From: Bin87 sp965261925
GTDB taxonomy: Bacteria; Chloroflexota; Dehalococcoidia; Lucifugimonadales; UBA3495
Length of the DNA stretch: 64,000 nucleotides
NCBI GenBank assembly: GCA_965261925.1
Contig: OZ253486.1
Location: 2,480,001-2,544,000, forward strand
Reading direction: 5' to 3'
Of this stretch, positions 42,120 through 50,996 are shown one piece after another. The position numbers and the translations under genes are program-made. Every line of letters starts with the position of its first letter. The first letter of the stretch is position 1. A model generated the notes under the pieces. It searched no databases, was not told the origin of the DNA, and saw nothing but the letters and a program-made list of their open reading frames with translations.

Positions 42120-43313
42120 CTAGCTGCTGGCTTTGGGAAGCCAATCCTCGTTCCAGGGGAACTCGTCGCGGCCATTGCCGAACGCGGGCAGGCCCTGGTC
42201 GATGCGTTCGCGGTAGGGACTGGTGACGGGTTCGCGGTACGGGTAGAGACCACCTTCGTACATCTGCTCGCCCTTCTTGAAGTGGGTGGCCTGTTCCAGG
42301 GTTTCCACGAAGGGCATGTTGATGTCGTAGAGATTGCCGGCGCTGGCGCGAGGCCGCGGCCCAGCCTTGGAGACGTGCCCGTAGAGCTCACGGCCGATGA
42401 TACGCTCGGCGGCCCAGACACAATCGATGAGCTTATCGATGTCAACGCCGGTTGGGATACCCATATCTTCCATCATGTGGAGCAGGTCTTCAGTGGGGGC
42501 CATGCCGGTGGCGCGGCCGTTGCCGCAGTAGGGGCAGCCGCCGAATCCCCCGATGGTGCCATCGAGCTCAAGGGTATCCTCGGGGCCGAGGACACGCATC
42601 GCGGCATAGGCGGACGCGATGGCCATGTTGCGGCCGTTATGGAGGTGCAGGCGGAAGTGATCGATTTCCGGCCAGCGCTCCTTCACACGGGAGATACTCT
42701 CTTCCACCTTGGCCGGCGTGCAGTGGCTCATGGGGTCGCCCATGGAGCAACTCCGGACGGCTATTCCGGCCTCATCCCACAACCCGTGCTGATATTCCAG
42801 CAGCGTCATCAGGGTGTCCACTTCAAACTCACCGAGGAAGTTGGAACCCCAGGAGGCGTTACAGCCGATACCGGATTGGGTGATGCCGACTTCCTGGGCC
42901 TGGGCGATGATGGCGGGCCAGCGTTCCATCTCCTGCATTTGGGTGCGGTTGGTGTTACGGCGGGCGAAGACGTCGCACAGGTGGCAGCTGAGCCGCGGAT
43001 ACGCGTCGCGCTCGATGGTCAGGGGCGGCGAGTAGGCGCGGGCACGCTCGATGCCGCGCTGGTTGAGCGCCAGAGCGGAATAGGTGACGCCCATCTTGGG
43101 AGTGAACCGGTGTACGATCTCGTCGATGCGCTCCATCTGCGGGGTCCACCGGGGACTGACGAACGACCCGACAACGATGCTGGTGAGGCCGGTTTCGGAC
43201 AGCATGTCGAGGAGCTCAACCTTATCGTCAACGGAGATGTTGGCGTCCTCGATCTGCATGCCCTCACGCATGCCCTCCTCCTTATAATGAACGGTGGGCC
43301 ATTGGTTTGGCAT
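42120..43313 (-). CDS. HMG-CoA-lyase-like (HMGL/DRE-TIM) enzyme
   Basis: 397 residues. DRE-TIM metallolyase pattern: KEEGMREGMQIED where DRDG is usual, SIVVGSFVSPRWTPQM, VDTLMTLLEYQ, then metal ligands in RLHLHNGRN (HxH and N) and the GGFGGCPYCGNGRATG loop with the catalytic Cys typical of HMG-CoA lyases. It would cleave a hydroxyacyl-CoA or condense acetyl-CoA. This fits the acid catabolism of the window. The first metal motif is EEGMREG rather than DxxRDG. Confidence 0.78.
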   Translation of the reverse strand: MPNQWPTVHYKEEGMREGMQIEDANISVDDKVELLDMLSETGLTSIVVGSFVSPRWTPQMERIDEIVHRFTPKMGVTYSALALNQRGIERARAYSPPLTIERDAYPRLSCHLCDVFARRNTNRTQMQEMERWPAIIAQAQEVGITQSGIGCNASWGSNFLGEFEVDTLMTLLEYQHGLWDEAGIAVRSCSMGDPMSHCTPAKVEESISRVKERWPEIDHFRLHLHNGRNMAIASAYAAMRVLGPEDTLELDGTIGGFGGCPYCGNGRATGMAPTEDLLHMMEDMGIPTGVDIDKLIDCVWAAERIIGRELYGHVSKAGPRPRASAGNLYDINMPFVETLEQATHFKKGEQMYEGGLYPYREPVTSPYRERIDQGLPAFGNGRDEFPWNEDWLPKASS

Positions 43314-43489
43314 AGGGGTCTCCTTGCGCCGGTTGGCGCGGCAGGGTAATTACCAAGGGCGCGCGAACGCGCGGAATGCGGGAGATTCTAGGGTTGGCCC
43401 GCCGGCATTGTCAAGGAAGCATCCGTCATGCCAGGGGCCGGCAACACCAACCGCTCGCGCTCCGTCAGCGGGCCCCGGCGCCGTGCCGG

Positions 43490-44389
43490 TCAGCCAGGGC
43501 CGAAGACTAGGGCGTAGGCGACCAGCTTATAGACCAGCTTGGCAGCGGTGTAAGAGTGGGCGGGCAGACCCTGATCGGGCGCGAGTTCGCAAATATCGAA
43601 GCCGACTATGTGCCGTTCCTGGCAAACTTGCCGAAGAAGACCAGTCAGTTCGAGCCAGCGCATTCCGCCGGGCTCAGGTGTGCCCACGGCGGGCATTTCG
43701 GAGGGGTCCAGGACGTCCAGGTCAACGCTGACGTAAACGAGAGGGCCCAAGCCGGCGATTATGTCAGGTATGTCCGTCTGGTTCGCCGGTGGCCAGTAGC
43801 AGGCGGGAATACCGGAAGCTTCGATGAACTCTCGCTCTTCGAGGGCCAATGCGCGGACACCGATTAAGGAAATGGGACAGTGTTCGGCGATGCGGCGGGC
43901 CCCCGAACCATGACCCCAGGCAGTGCCCTGGTATTCATCGCGCAGGTCGGCGTGGGCGTCAATGTAGAGCACCGACAGATCCGGGTGGCGTTCCAGGTGG
44001 GCCAGGGCCGACCCGATGGTGGCGGAATGATCGCCGCCAATGACGCCGGTCAGCTTGCCCGAACCCTGGGATGCGTAGTGCGAAACCGCAGCCCGAACGC
44101 GCTCCATCATTTGATGCGGGTCGCCGACGTGGGGTTCCAGGGGTGGCGCCGTGTAGATGCCGAAATCCGCGACATCCACTCCTAGCTCGATATCGTAGTC
44201 TTCCAGGGCAGCTGAAGCGGCGATGATGGCCGCGGGGCCGTGGCGCGCGCCCGTCCGAAAAGAGGCGGTGCTATCGATGGGGACGGGAATGAGGACGGCG
44301 GCAGCGGTATCCAGCGAGGACTGCTGAGGCGGCAGAGCCAGGAAATTTGTCGGCGTCCAGGGGACGGGCGGGATTTGAGGATCAGGCAA
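43490..44389 (-). CDS. speB: Agmatinase/arginase-family ureohydrolase
   Basis: 299 residues with a provisional TTG start at 44389 that overlaps the speD stop; longer frames only overlap speD. Binuclear Mn ligands are all present: GGDHSATIG (His), YIDAHADLRDEY (Asp, His, Asp) and SVDLDVLDPSEMPA (Asp, Asp). The family hydrolyses agmatine to putrescine and urea, or arginine. Next to speD, agmatinase is the most likely activity, giving putrescine for spermidine synthesis. No spermidine synthase is visible in the window. Confidence 0.82.
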   Translation of the reverse strand: MPDPQIPPVPWTPTNFLALPPQQSSLDTAAAVLIPVPIDSTASFRTGARHGPAAIIAASAALEDYDIELGVDVADFGIYTAPPLEPHVGDPHQMMERVRAAVSHYASQGSGKLTGVIGGDHSATIGSALAHLERHPDLSVLYIDAHADLRDEYQGTAWGHGSGARRIAEHCPISLIGVRALALEEREFIEASGIPACYWPPANQTDIPDIIAGLGPLVYVSVDLDVLDPSEMPAVGTPEPGGMRWLELTGLLRQVCQERHIVGFDICELAPDQGLPAHSYTAAKLVYKLVAYALVFGPG

Positions 44390-44813
44390 CAGGCGAGCCG
44401 GAGGCGGCGGTTTCCAGCAGGCTGCGCTGGCGTTGGGTCTCGCGAGTGCCCTGGTCTGCGTCGAGCCATTCCAGGCCGCGGTCGAGCAACCAGGTTTTGA
44501 CGCTTTGCAAATCAAACAGGGAACGGGCGTCGGCCAAGGCCTGTTCATGGTCGAAGGACTTGCATGAGAAGACGTCGATGTTGACGTAGTCACGCTCGGG
44601 GAAGGTGTGGACGCTGATATGGCTTTCGGCGATGATTACGAAGCCGGAGATACCGTTGTCGGTCGGCTTTGGTCCGTGGTATTCGAGCACTTCCGGTTCA
44701 GTGATCCTGGTCATACCCAACGCGGCCGGGTACTCGTCGAGGAAGGATCGGAGGCGGTCGGTGTCCCACATCATGGCGTGGTCGCCGCCGAAACCATCAA
44801 TGATCAGATGCAT
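44382..44813 (-). CDS. speD: S-adenosylmethionine decarboxylase proenzyme
   Basis: 143 residues. The self-cleavage motif ESHIS (63-67) gives the pyruvoyl group on Ser64; nearby H69 and C84 (VDVFSCKSF-type context) are the usual catalytic residues. It makes decarboxylated S-adenosylmethionine for spermidine. The C-terminus overlaps the agmatinase start by 8 bp, giving translational coupling. Confidence 0.9.
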   Translation of the reverse strand: MHLIIDGFGGDHAMMWDTDRLRSFLDEYPAALGMTRITEPEVLEYHGPKPTDNGISGFVIIAESHISVHTFPERDYVNIDVFSCKSFDHEQALADARSLFDLQSVKTWLLDRGLEWLDADQGTRETQRQRSLLETAASGSPVA

Positions 44814-45048
44814 CCTTCTTCCGTGCCCCCGCCGACTGGATAAGCCCCGAAAGGATGGGGCCGCGCCGTCTTGTGAAATCGCGCCGCATAGAATATCATG
44901 GCCGCCACGCTAATTCAAAGGGTGAAATCCGCAGCCGCTGCTCATCGGCGCCGAGGTCGCAAATCCGTTGACCCGGCGTCGGCGTATGCTAGGCAACCGT
45001 AATTCCCATTGTTCCGTGCCAATGGCTGCGCGACCGACGGATAAAACT

Positions 45049-46062
45049 ATGGCTGTAGAAGCTGAAAACCACGCTGAACCAGAGTTGGAACCGGTCACCG
45101 AGTCGGCAGACGTCGACACGATGATCGAGGTCCGGGATCTGACGCATTATTACGGGCCGATGCCGGCGGTGGAGAACGTCAACTTCACGGTGCGACGGGG
45201 CGAAATTCTCGGCTTCCTGGGCCCGAACGGAGCGGGAAAGACGACCACCATGCGGATCCTTACCGGGTTCATGCCTCCGACTCGGGGCACGGTGACACTG
45301 GATGGATACGACGTGGTCGAGAAGTCGCTTGAGGTGCGCAAACGGGTCGGTTACCTTCCGGAGTCCGTACCGCTGCACACCGAAATGACGGTGACCAGTT
45401 ACCTGAAATACATGGGTACGCTCCGAGGCATGAACGGCCGTCGGATGCGCGGCCGCATCGATGACGTCATTGACGTTTGCCATCTGGAGGACTACCACAA
45501 GACCATCATCGGGAAGCTGTCCAAGGGATTCCGGCAGCGCGTGGGTATCGCGCAGGCCATCCTGCACGAACCGGAAGTGCTGGTCCTGGATGAGCCAACC
45601 ATTGGGATCGACCCCATCCAGGTGGTGGAAACGCGGAGCCTGATCCAAGATTTGGGGAGGGAGCAGACGGTTGTCCTGAGCAGTCACATCCTGCCCGAGG
45701 TCAGCATGATCTGCGAGCGTGTCCTGATCATCCACGAGGGACACATCGTGGCGGCCGACACGCCGAACAACCTGGCGCAGCACCTGCGTGGTGTGGCCCA
45801 ACTGGAAGTTGAAATTGGCGGGCCGCCGGCAGACGTGCTGCCCGTGCTGAGGAATATCGGCGGGGCAACCGAGGTGACTCACCACCCGCGACCGGGCGTA
45901 AACGCCTATCGTGTGAAATTCAGGGAAGGGCTGGACCTGCGCGACGACATATCGCGCACTGTGGTAAGTAACGGTTGGAGCCTGCTCAGCATGCAGATGA
46001 GCGGCATGACCCTGGAGGAAATATTCCTGCGGGTGACAACAGCGGAAGACGACGTCGAGTAA
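45049..46062 (+). CDS. ABC transporter ATPase (GldA-like)
   Basis: 337 residues with a provisional ATG at 45049; starts at 45022 and 45121 are possible and no strong ribosome site decides. ABC signatures: Walker A GPNGAGKTTT, Q-loop region, signature LSKGFRQRVG, Walker B VLVLDEPTIGID and H-loop SSHILPE. The C-terminal extension (VTHHPRPGVNAY) is typical of ABC-2 exporters. First gene of a four-gene operon similar to GldA-GldF-GldG, seen outside gliding bacteria as an exporter of unknown cargo. Confidence 0.85.
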   Translation: MAVEAENHAEPELEPVTESADVDTMIEVRDLTHYYGPMPAVENVNFTVRRGEILGFLGPNGAGKTTTMRILTGFMPPTRGTVTLDGYDVVEKSLEVRKRVGYLPESVPLHTEMTVTSYLKYMGTLRGMNGRRMRGRIDDVIDVCHLEDYHKTIIGKLSKGFRQRVGIAQAILHEPEVLVLDEPTIGIDPIQVVETRSLIQDLGREQTVVLSSHILPEVSMICERVLIIHEGHIVAADTPNNLAQHLRGVAQLEVEIGGPPADVLPVLRNIGGATEVTHHPRPGVNAYRVKFREGLDLRDDISRTVVSNGWSLLSMQMSGMTLEEIFLRVTTAEDDVE

Positions 46063-46077
46063 CCGGACCAAACAGAT

Positions 46078-46791
46078 ATGCGAACCATCCGCGCGGTGGC
46101 GTTCAAGGAAATCCAGATCTATTTCAGCAGCCCCGTGGCGTATATCGTCGCGCTCATTTTCATGGCGCTGAGCGGGTTTTTCTTCGTCCGTGATCTGGGG
46201 AATCCTTTTCCCGAAGCCTCCTTGAGCAATTTTTTCCAGGGCGCGACGTTCCTGCTGATTCCGCTGGCGCCGGCATTGACCATGCGGTTGCTGGCGGAAG
46301 AACAAAAGCTGGGGACGATCGAACTGCTGCTGACCTCTCCGGTGCGGGACTGGGAAGTGATACTCGGCAAATACTTGGCGAGCTTCGTATTCTTGATGTT
46401 CCTGCTGTCATTGACATCATATTATGTCATCCTGCTGCTGGTGTTCGCGACTCCCGACCCGGGACCGATTTACTCCGGTTACCTGGGGTTGATCCTCTAC
46501 GGGATGGCTGCGCTGGCAGTGGGGATACTGACATCAACGCTGACCAGCAACCAGATCATCGCTGCAGTGGTGGGCACAGGCATCCTGGTGGTGCTGTACG
46601 CGACTTCATTCATCGGCGACGTGGTCACCGGCGTCTGGGCCACGATATTCAACCAGCTGGGTTTTACCAGCCATTTCAACGACTTTGATCGCGGGATCAT
46701 CGATTCGGCGCACATCGTGTACTTTGTTACCGTGACCGCGCTGTTCCTGTTCCTCTCGATACGCGCGCTGGAGTCGCGGCGCTGGAGGTAA
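46078..46791 (+). CDS. ABC-2 type permease (GldF-like)
   Basis: 237 residues with six hydrophobic segments: FSSPVAYIVALIFMALSGFFFV, TFLLIPLAPALTMRLLAEE, FVFLMFLLSLTSYYVILLLVF, LGLILYGMAALAVGILTSTL, IIAAVVGTGILVVLYATSF and IVYFVTVTALFLFLSI. The motif MRLLAEEQKLGTIELLLTSPVRDWEVILGK is characteristic of this permease family. Fifteen bases after the ATPase gene and one base before the next. Confidence 0.85.
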   Translation: MRTIRAVAFKEIQIYFSSPVAYIVALIFMALSGFFFVRDLGNPFPEASLSNFFQGATFLLIPLAPALTMRLLAEEQKLGTIELLLTSPVRDWEVILGKYLASFVFLMFLLSLTSYYVILLLVFATPDPGPIYSGYLGLILYGMAALAVGILTSTLTSNQIIAAVVGTGILVVLYATSFIGDVVTGVWATIFNQLGFTSHFNDFDRGIIDSAHIVYFVTVTALFLFLSIRALESRRWR

Positions 46792-46792
46792 C

Positions 46793-48586
46793 ATGAGCCA
46801 ACAGCGCATCGGCGACGGGCCCCGTGATTGGCGCCGGCGCAGAGGACGAGACCGCCAAGGAGATGCCGGAGACGGTGGTGGTTCGGACGAGCAGCCGGCA
46901 GCCTTGGCGGAGCAGTCTCGGACGCTATTCTCATTTATAGAGCCGGCGTTCAACCTGATCGCGGTTTTCTACGCGCCGATACTCATTGCCGGCGTGATTG
47001 GTCTGATCGTCGGCGCGGTGCTGCTGGCATTCGTCGGTTCCCTCAAACTGTATGGCGGGATCGTCCTGGGCATCGGTGCGGTGTTGGTCCTGCTGGTAGG
47101 GATTTCGTACTTCAGCCAGGTGCTGGCCGCGTTTTTCAGCCGGACCGGAAGGTATGGGGTCAACACGGTAATCATGACCGCCGCCTTTTTCGGGCTGGTC
47201 GCGCTGGTCAACTACGTGGCGTTTGAAAACCATGTCAGGTTCGACACCACGGCAACCAATCAGTTTTCGCTGGCGGACCGCACGCGCGACCTGCTGGACG
47301 CACTGGAACGGCCTATCAGCGTCATCGCGTATTACCCGGATGCGATCAACGACATCGATATGCTGACGCGGCGAGGCAAGGTCGAGACTACGCTTAGCGA
47401 GTTCGGCCGGCGCAGCGGCAATTTCACCTACCGTTTCATCGACCCGCAGAAAGAGGCGGACCTGGCTCGAAGCCAGGGTGTGACGTCCTACGAGACGTTG
47501 GCAGTGTCCGCGGTGGGCACGGATATTCTCGACTTGGTGCAGCCGACGGACGGGGTTTACAGTCGGCTGGAGCAGGATCTGTATACCGCCCTGCTGGTGG
47601 CGACCGAAACCCAGCGTAAGAAGGTCTATTTCCTCGCCGGGCATGGCGAACGCGACATCAGTCGGGAGGCCGAGGACGGGTACCTGAAAATCCGTGAAGG
47701 GCTGGAAGTGGACAACTACCAGGTGGAGACCCTGCCCTGGGCGCCGGTGGATGAAGAAGTGGCGGTGCCCGACGATGCAGCACTGGTCGTGATCGCCGGT
47801 CCGACCGGGGAGTTGCCCGCGGCACACGTGGACGCGCTGAATTACTACATGGCCGGTCGATACCCGGACGGCGAGCCACGTCGCGAGGCGGCAAGGATGA
47901 TTTTCCTCGCCGAGCCGGACACGCACGACAGTTTCCGTGCCTTCCTGGCGTTCTGGGGTGTGGTGGTGACCGACAGCTACATACGCGATATTGAGGGATC
48001 CCAGCCCAACGCGCCGCGGACGTTGCGGGTGGGCATCTACAACCCGCAGGCGCCACCGGAGATCGTCGCTCCCAGGGGACGGCCGTTGAACGTGGCTTTC
48101 ATGCCAGGAACCGCGGCGATTGAGCCGATACTGGAAGAAACCAACACCCGCTTGCCGCGACCGATCGCGGCAACTACGGCGTCGGCTCGGCTTATCGACG
48201 ATATCGAGCGTGTTGACCCAGTGGAAGGGGACCCGCAGCGAGTGTATTTCCCGGCGATGTACCTGGACATCATCGCGCCGGTGGGTGGGGCTGCGCCTAC
48301 CACGAGGCCACCGGACAACCAGATAGCCAGCATGGTGGTGTTCGGCGATTCCGATTTCGTGTCGAACCGGAATGTGGACCGTGGTTCAAGCGCGGCCCTG
48401 TTCCTGAACTCGGCCAACTACCTGATGGGCGACTACTCGCTGGTGTCCATACGTGACCGGGAGTTCGTCTACCGCGAGTGGAACCTGGACGAGAACGAGT
48501 TCAATTTCGTGCGGTTCTCGACCTGGCTGCTGTTGCCGGGATTGATGGGTATCATGGCGGTCGTGGTCTGGTGGGTTCGCCGGTAA
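46793..48586 (+). CDS. GldG-like ABC accessory protein
   Basis: 597 residues. A charged N-terminal tail is followed by three to four membrane helices (about residues 50-140, including VFYAPILIAGVIGLIVGAVLLAF) and a large extracytoplasmic domain like ABC_transp_aux (RDLLDALERPISVIAYYPD, KVYFLAGHGERDI), ending in one C-terminal helix (FSTWLLLPGLMGIMAVVVWWVRR). It belongs to the GldG-type subunits that partner with the ATPase and permease. The start ATG is one base after the permease stop. Confidence 0.82.
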   Translation: MSQQRIGDGPRDWRRRRGRDRQGDAGDGGGSDEQPAALAEQSRTLFSFIEPAFNLIAVFYAPILIAGVIGLIVGAVLLAFVGSLKLYGGIVLGIGAVLVLLVGISYFSQVLAAFFSRTGRYGVNTVIMTAAFFGLVALVNYVAFENHVRFDTTATNQFSLADRTRDLLDALERPISVIAYYPDAINDIDMLTRRGKVETTLSEFGRRSGNFTYRFIDPQKEADLARSQGVTSYETLAVSAVGTDILDLVQPTDGVYSRLEQDLYTALLVATETQRKKVYFLAGHGERDISREAEDGYLKIREGLEVDNYQVETLPWAPVDEEVAVPDDAALVVIAGPTGELPAAHVDALNYYMAGRYPDGEPRREAARMIFLAEPDTHDSFRAFLAFWGVVVTDSYIRDIEGSQPNAPRTLRVGIYNPQAPPEIVAPRGRPLNVAFMPGTAAIEPILEETNTRLPRPIAATTASARLIDDIERVDPVEGDPQRVYFPAMYLDIIAPVGGAAPTTRPPDNQIASMVVFGDSDFVSNRNVDRGSSAALFLNSANYLMGDYSLVSIRDREFVYREWNLDENEFNFVRFSTWLLLPGLMGIMAVVVWWVRR

Positions 48587-48607
48587 CCCTGCAGGGTCGG
48601 TCACACC

Positions 48608-49663
48608 ATGAATATCCGGTTAACGATCCTCCTGGTGTTCGTGCTGGCGTTGTTTGGAGCGTTGGCGCTTTGGTTCAAGCCGTGGGAGCAGAACCCGCCG
48701 CGCGAGGAAGAACCTTGGGCATGGCGCATCGATGACGATGCCATCGTCCACGTGGAAGTAACGCACCAGGACCAAACGTTGTCCTATGACAAAGACCTGG
48801 GCCGCGGCAAGTGGTTCATCGTGGATGGCGACGAACGGACGGAGGTTCACCAGCCCAAGTGGGCGGGCACTCCCTTGCTGCTCAGCGGACCCAGGGTCAA
48901 TCGGGTGGTGGCGACGACGATCGAAAATCCGTCCCAGTACGGATTGGAACCTCCCGAAAGCATCATCGTCATCACCGAGGAAACCGGACGTTCCTACGAA
49001 TTCTGGCTGGGGAACCGGACGCCGGACGAAGACTACAACTACATGCGGCTAGTCGGTGACTCGCAACTGTTGACGGTTCCCGAGATCTGGGCGACGGTGG
49101 TGAACCGGCTGGTGACCGAGCCGCCGTACGTGCCGCCGCCGCTGGACCTGGGGTATTTCTACGAGGAAGATTTCCGGGATATCCAGGAGTTGGAGATTAC
49201 CCACAACGGGGTCACCGTAACCTACGCGCCGGAACCCGGCGAGCGGACCTGGTATGCCACCAAGGGTGACGAGCGGACGGCGATCCAGGAACCAGAATGG
49301 TGGTTGTCGCAGTTGCAATGGTTCGGGCAACCCACCAAACCCGGCGGCCCTGACACCCCGGGGGGCTGGCATGTTGACGAACAAGGCGCGGACGATCCGA
49401 AATACGGCTTGCAGCCTCCGGATACCACGGTCAGGATCGCGACGCACGAGAAGACCCGCGAGTTTTTCATTGGCAGCGGGCACATCGAGGTTGACCTGGA
49501 CGACAAACCCGTCCTGGACGCCGCCGGCAACATCCAGGTGCTGGTGCACTACGCGGGATTGCCGGACGATCCGATTATTTACGTGGTAAACCGAGTACGG
49601 GCGGAACGCACGCATTGCCTGGTGGAAAACCCGCCGACCGAAAGACCATACAACTGCCCATAG
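48608..49663 (+). CDS. DUF4340 protein, operon partner of the GldG-like exporter
   Basis: 351 residues. An N-terminal membrane anchor (IRLTILLVFVLALFGALALWF, residues 2-23) precedes two DUF4340-like repeats (WFIVDGDERTEVHQPKW, then WYATKGDERTAIQEPEW). Proteins of this type regularly accompany GldG-like genes and probably sit on the outer face of the membrane. The function is unknown. A TTG-started cinA follows after 22 bp, so the operon may continue. Confidence 0.8.
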   Translation: MNIRLTILLVFVLALFGALALWFKPWEQNPPREEEPWAWRIDDDAIVHVEVTHQDQTLSYDKDLGRGKWFIVDGDERTEVHQPKWAGTPLLLSGPRVNRVVATTIENPSQYGLEPPESIIVITEETGRSYEFWLGNRTPDEDYNYMRLVGDSQLLTVPEIWATVVNRLVTEPPYVPPPLDLGYFYEEDFRDIQELEITHNGVTVTYAPEPGERTWYATKGDERTAIQEPEWWLSQLQWFGQPTKPGGPDTPGGWHVDEQGADDPKYGLQPPDTTVRIATHEKTREFFIGSGHIEVDLDDKPVLDAAGNIQVLVHYAGLPDDPIIYVVNRVRAERTHCLVENPPTERPYNCP

Positions 49664-49685
49664 CCGGGCCGCTGAGGAGGCTATT

Positions 49686-50921
49686 TTGAAGGCAGAGATT
49701 ATCTCCGTCGGCACGGAGCTGCTGATGGGAGAGTTGACGGATACCAACGCCAGCTGGATTGCCGGTCGCTTGCCGGCGCTCGGTATACAGCTCCAGTGGG
49801 TCAGCATCGTCGGCGACGATTTGCCCAAGCTCACCGAGGCGTTCGTGCATGGATGGGAGCGCTCGGACATCATTTTCACCACGGGAGGCCTGGGCCCCAC
49901 GCAGGACGATTTGACGCGGGAGGCGGTTGCGGCGGCGCTGGGCGAGACGCCCGTGGTGCAGGAGGCCGAACTGGAGAACCTGAGGCAGTGGTTCCGAAAC
50001 CGCGGCCAGGATATGCCGGGTCACAACGTCAAGCAGGCCTACCTGATACCGTCTGCCGAGTTCATCATGAACCGAAACGGCACGGCTCCCGGTTGGTGGG
50101 CGCAGCGGGACGAAAAGCATATCGTCTGTATGCCAGGTCCCCCCGGTGAAAATCGGGCCATGTGGCAGGACGAGATTGACGCCAAGCTGAAGGAAATCGT
50201 CGACACTGAGGTCACCATCACGCGCAACATCAAGACGTTGGGATTGGGTGAGGCCTCGGTGGACGAGATAATGTCCGAGTACTTCGGCCTGGAGAACCCG
50301 TATCTGGGGATCTATTCCAAGGCCGACGGCATTCACCTTCGGATCATAGCTCGCGCAGACGATGAGGCTGCGGCCCGGGAGATGATCGCCCCGATTGAAG
50401 ATGCCATCCACGACCGGCTGGCGCCATACGTCTGGGGCTACGACGACGAAACGCCGGAGCTATCCGTCGGGGCAGCACTGGTTTCGCGCGGGATGACGCT
50501 GGCCACCATGGAATCGGTCAGCGGAGGATTCCTGGCCAACACCATCACGGAAGCGCCAAACAGCGACCGGTGGTATCGAGGCGGCAACGTGGCGTACACC
50601 CCGGAGGCGATGGTTGCCGCCGGCGTCGACGCCGCAACGCTCGAAAGGAATGGCGTGGTCAGCCAGGAAACGGCCAACGCGATGGCCCTGGTCGCCCGGG
50701 CTGCCACGGCGGCGGACTTTGGCATCGGCCTGAGCGGAGTGCTGGGACCGCAGGAACTGGAGGGACATCGGCCGGGGACGATTCACATCGCCATCGCCCA
50801 CGGGGAAGATGTGCGGGAGTTTCCGCTTCGGACGCCGCCGCGCCGCTTGGTGATCAAACGGCGTTCGTGCAATACGGCCCTGACGGAGTTACGTAAACTG
50901 ATCACGGAAGTATCTCCCTAA
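49686..50921 (+). CDS. cinA: CinA-family protein
   Basis: 411 residues from TTG 49686 (GAGGAGG 5 bp upstream). The N-terminal MoCF-like domain has ISVGTELLMGELTDTNASWIAGRL and TGGLGPTQDDLTREAV; a central KH-type region follows; the C-terminal domain has ESVSGGFLANTITEAPNSDRWYRGGNVAYTPEA, the nicotinamide-nucleotide amidase region. CinA recycles pyridine nucleotides and is linked to competence in some bacteria. Length matches the two-domain form. Confidence 0.88.
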   Translation: MKAEIISVGTELLMGELTDTNASWIAGRLPALGIQLQWVSIVGDDLPKLTEAFVHGWERSDIIFTTGGLGPTQDDLTREAVAAALGETPVVQEAELENLRQWFRNRGQDMPGHNVKQAYLIPSAEFIMNRNGTAPGWWAQRDEKHIVCMPGPPGENRAMWQDEIDAKLKEIVDTEVTITRNIKTLGLGEASVDEIMSEYFGLENPYLGIYSKADGIHLRIIARADDEAAAREMIAPIEDAIHDRLAPYVWGYDDETPELSVGAALVSRGMTLATMESVSGGFLANTITEAPNSDRWYRGGNVAYTPEAMVAAGVDAATLERNGVVSQETANAMALVARAATAADFGIGLSGVLGPQELEGHRPGTIHIAIAHGEDVREFPLRTPPRRLVIKRRSCNTALTELRKLITEVSP

Positions 50922-50945
50922 CCCAGCGGTACAGTGATAAACGTG

Positions 50946-50974
50946 AGGGCGCCCGCAATTGCGGGCGCCCTTTT
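50946..50974. terminator. Bidirectional terminator after cinA
   Basis: A perfect 24-bp palindrome (GGGCGCCCGCAATTGCGGGCGCCC without loop, 50946-50969) followed by TTTTT. It ends cinA and lies 22 bp from the convergent stop of the VWA gene. Confidence 0.85.
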
Positions 50975-50996
50975 TCGTACCGGTATTGGACAGGGT

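Noticed and set aside
44989..46305. 438-codon frame antisense to the Gld-like ATPase
   Set aside because: It lies opposite a clear ABC ATPase and permease and has no recognisable motif; high GC explains the open frame.
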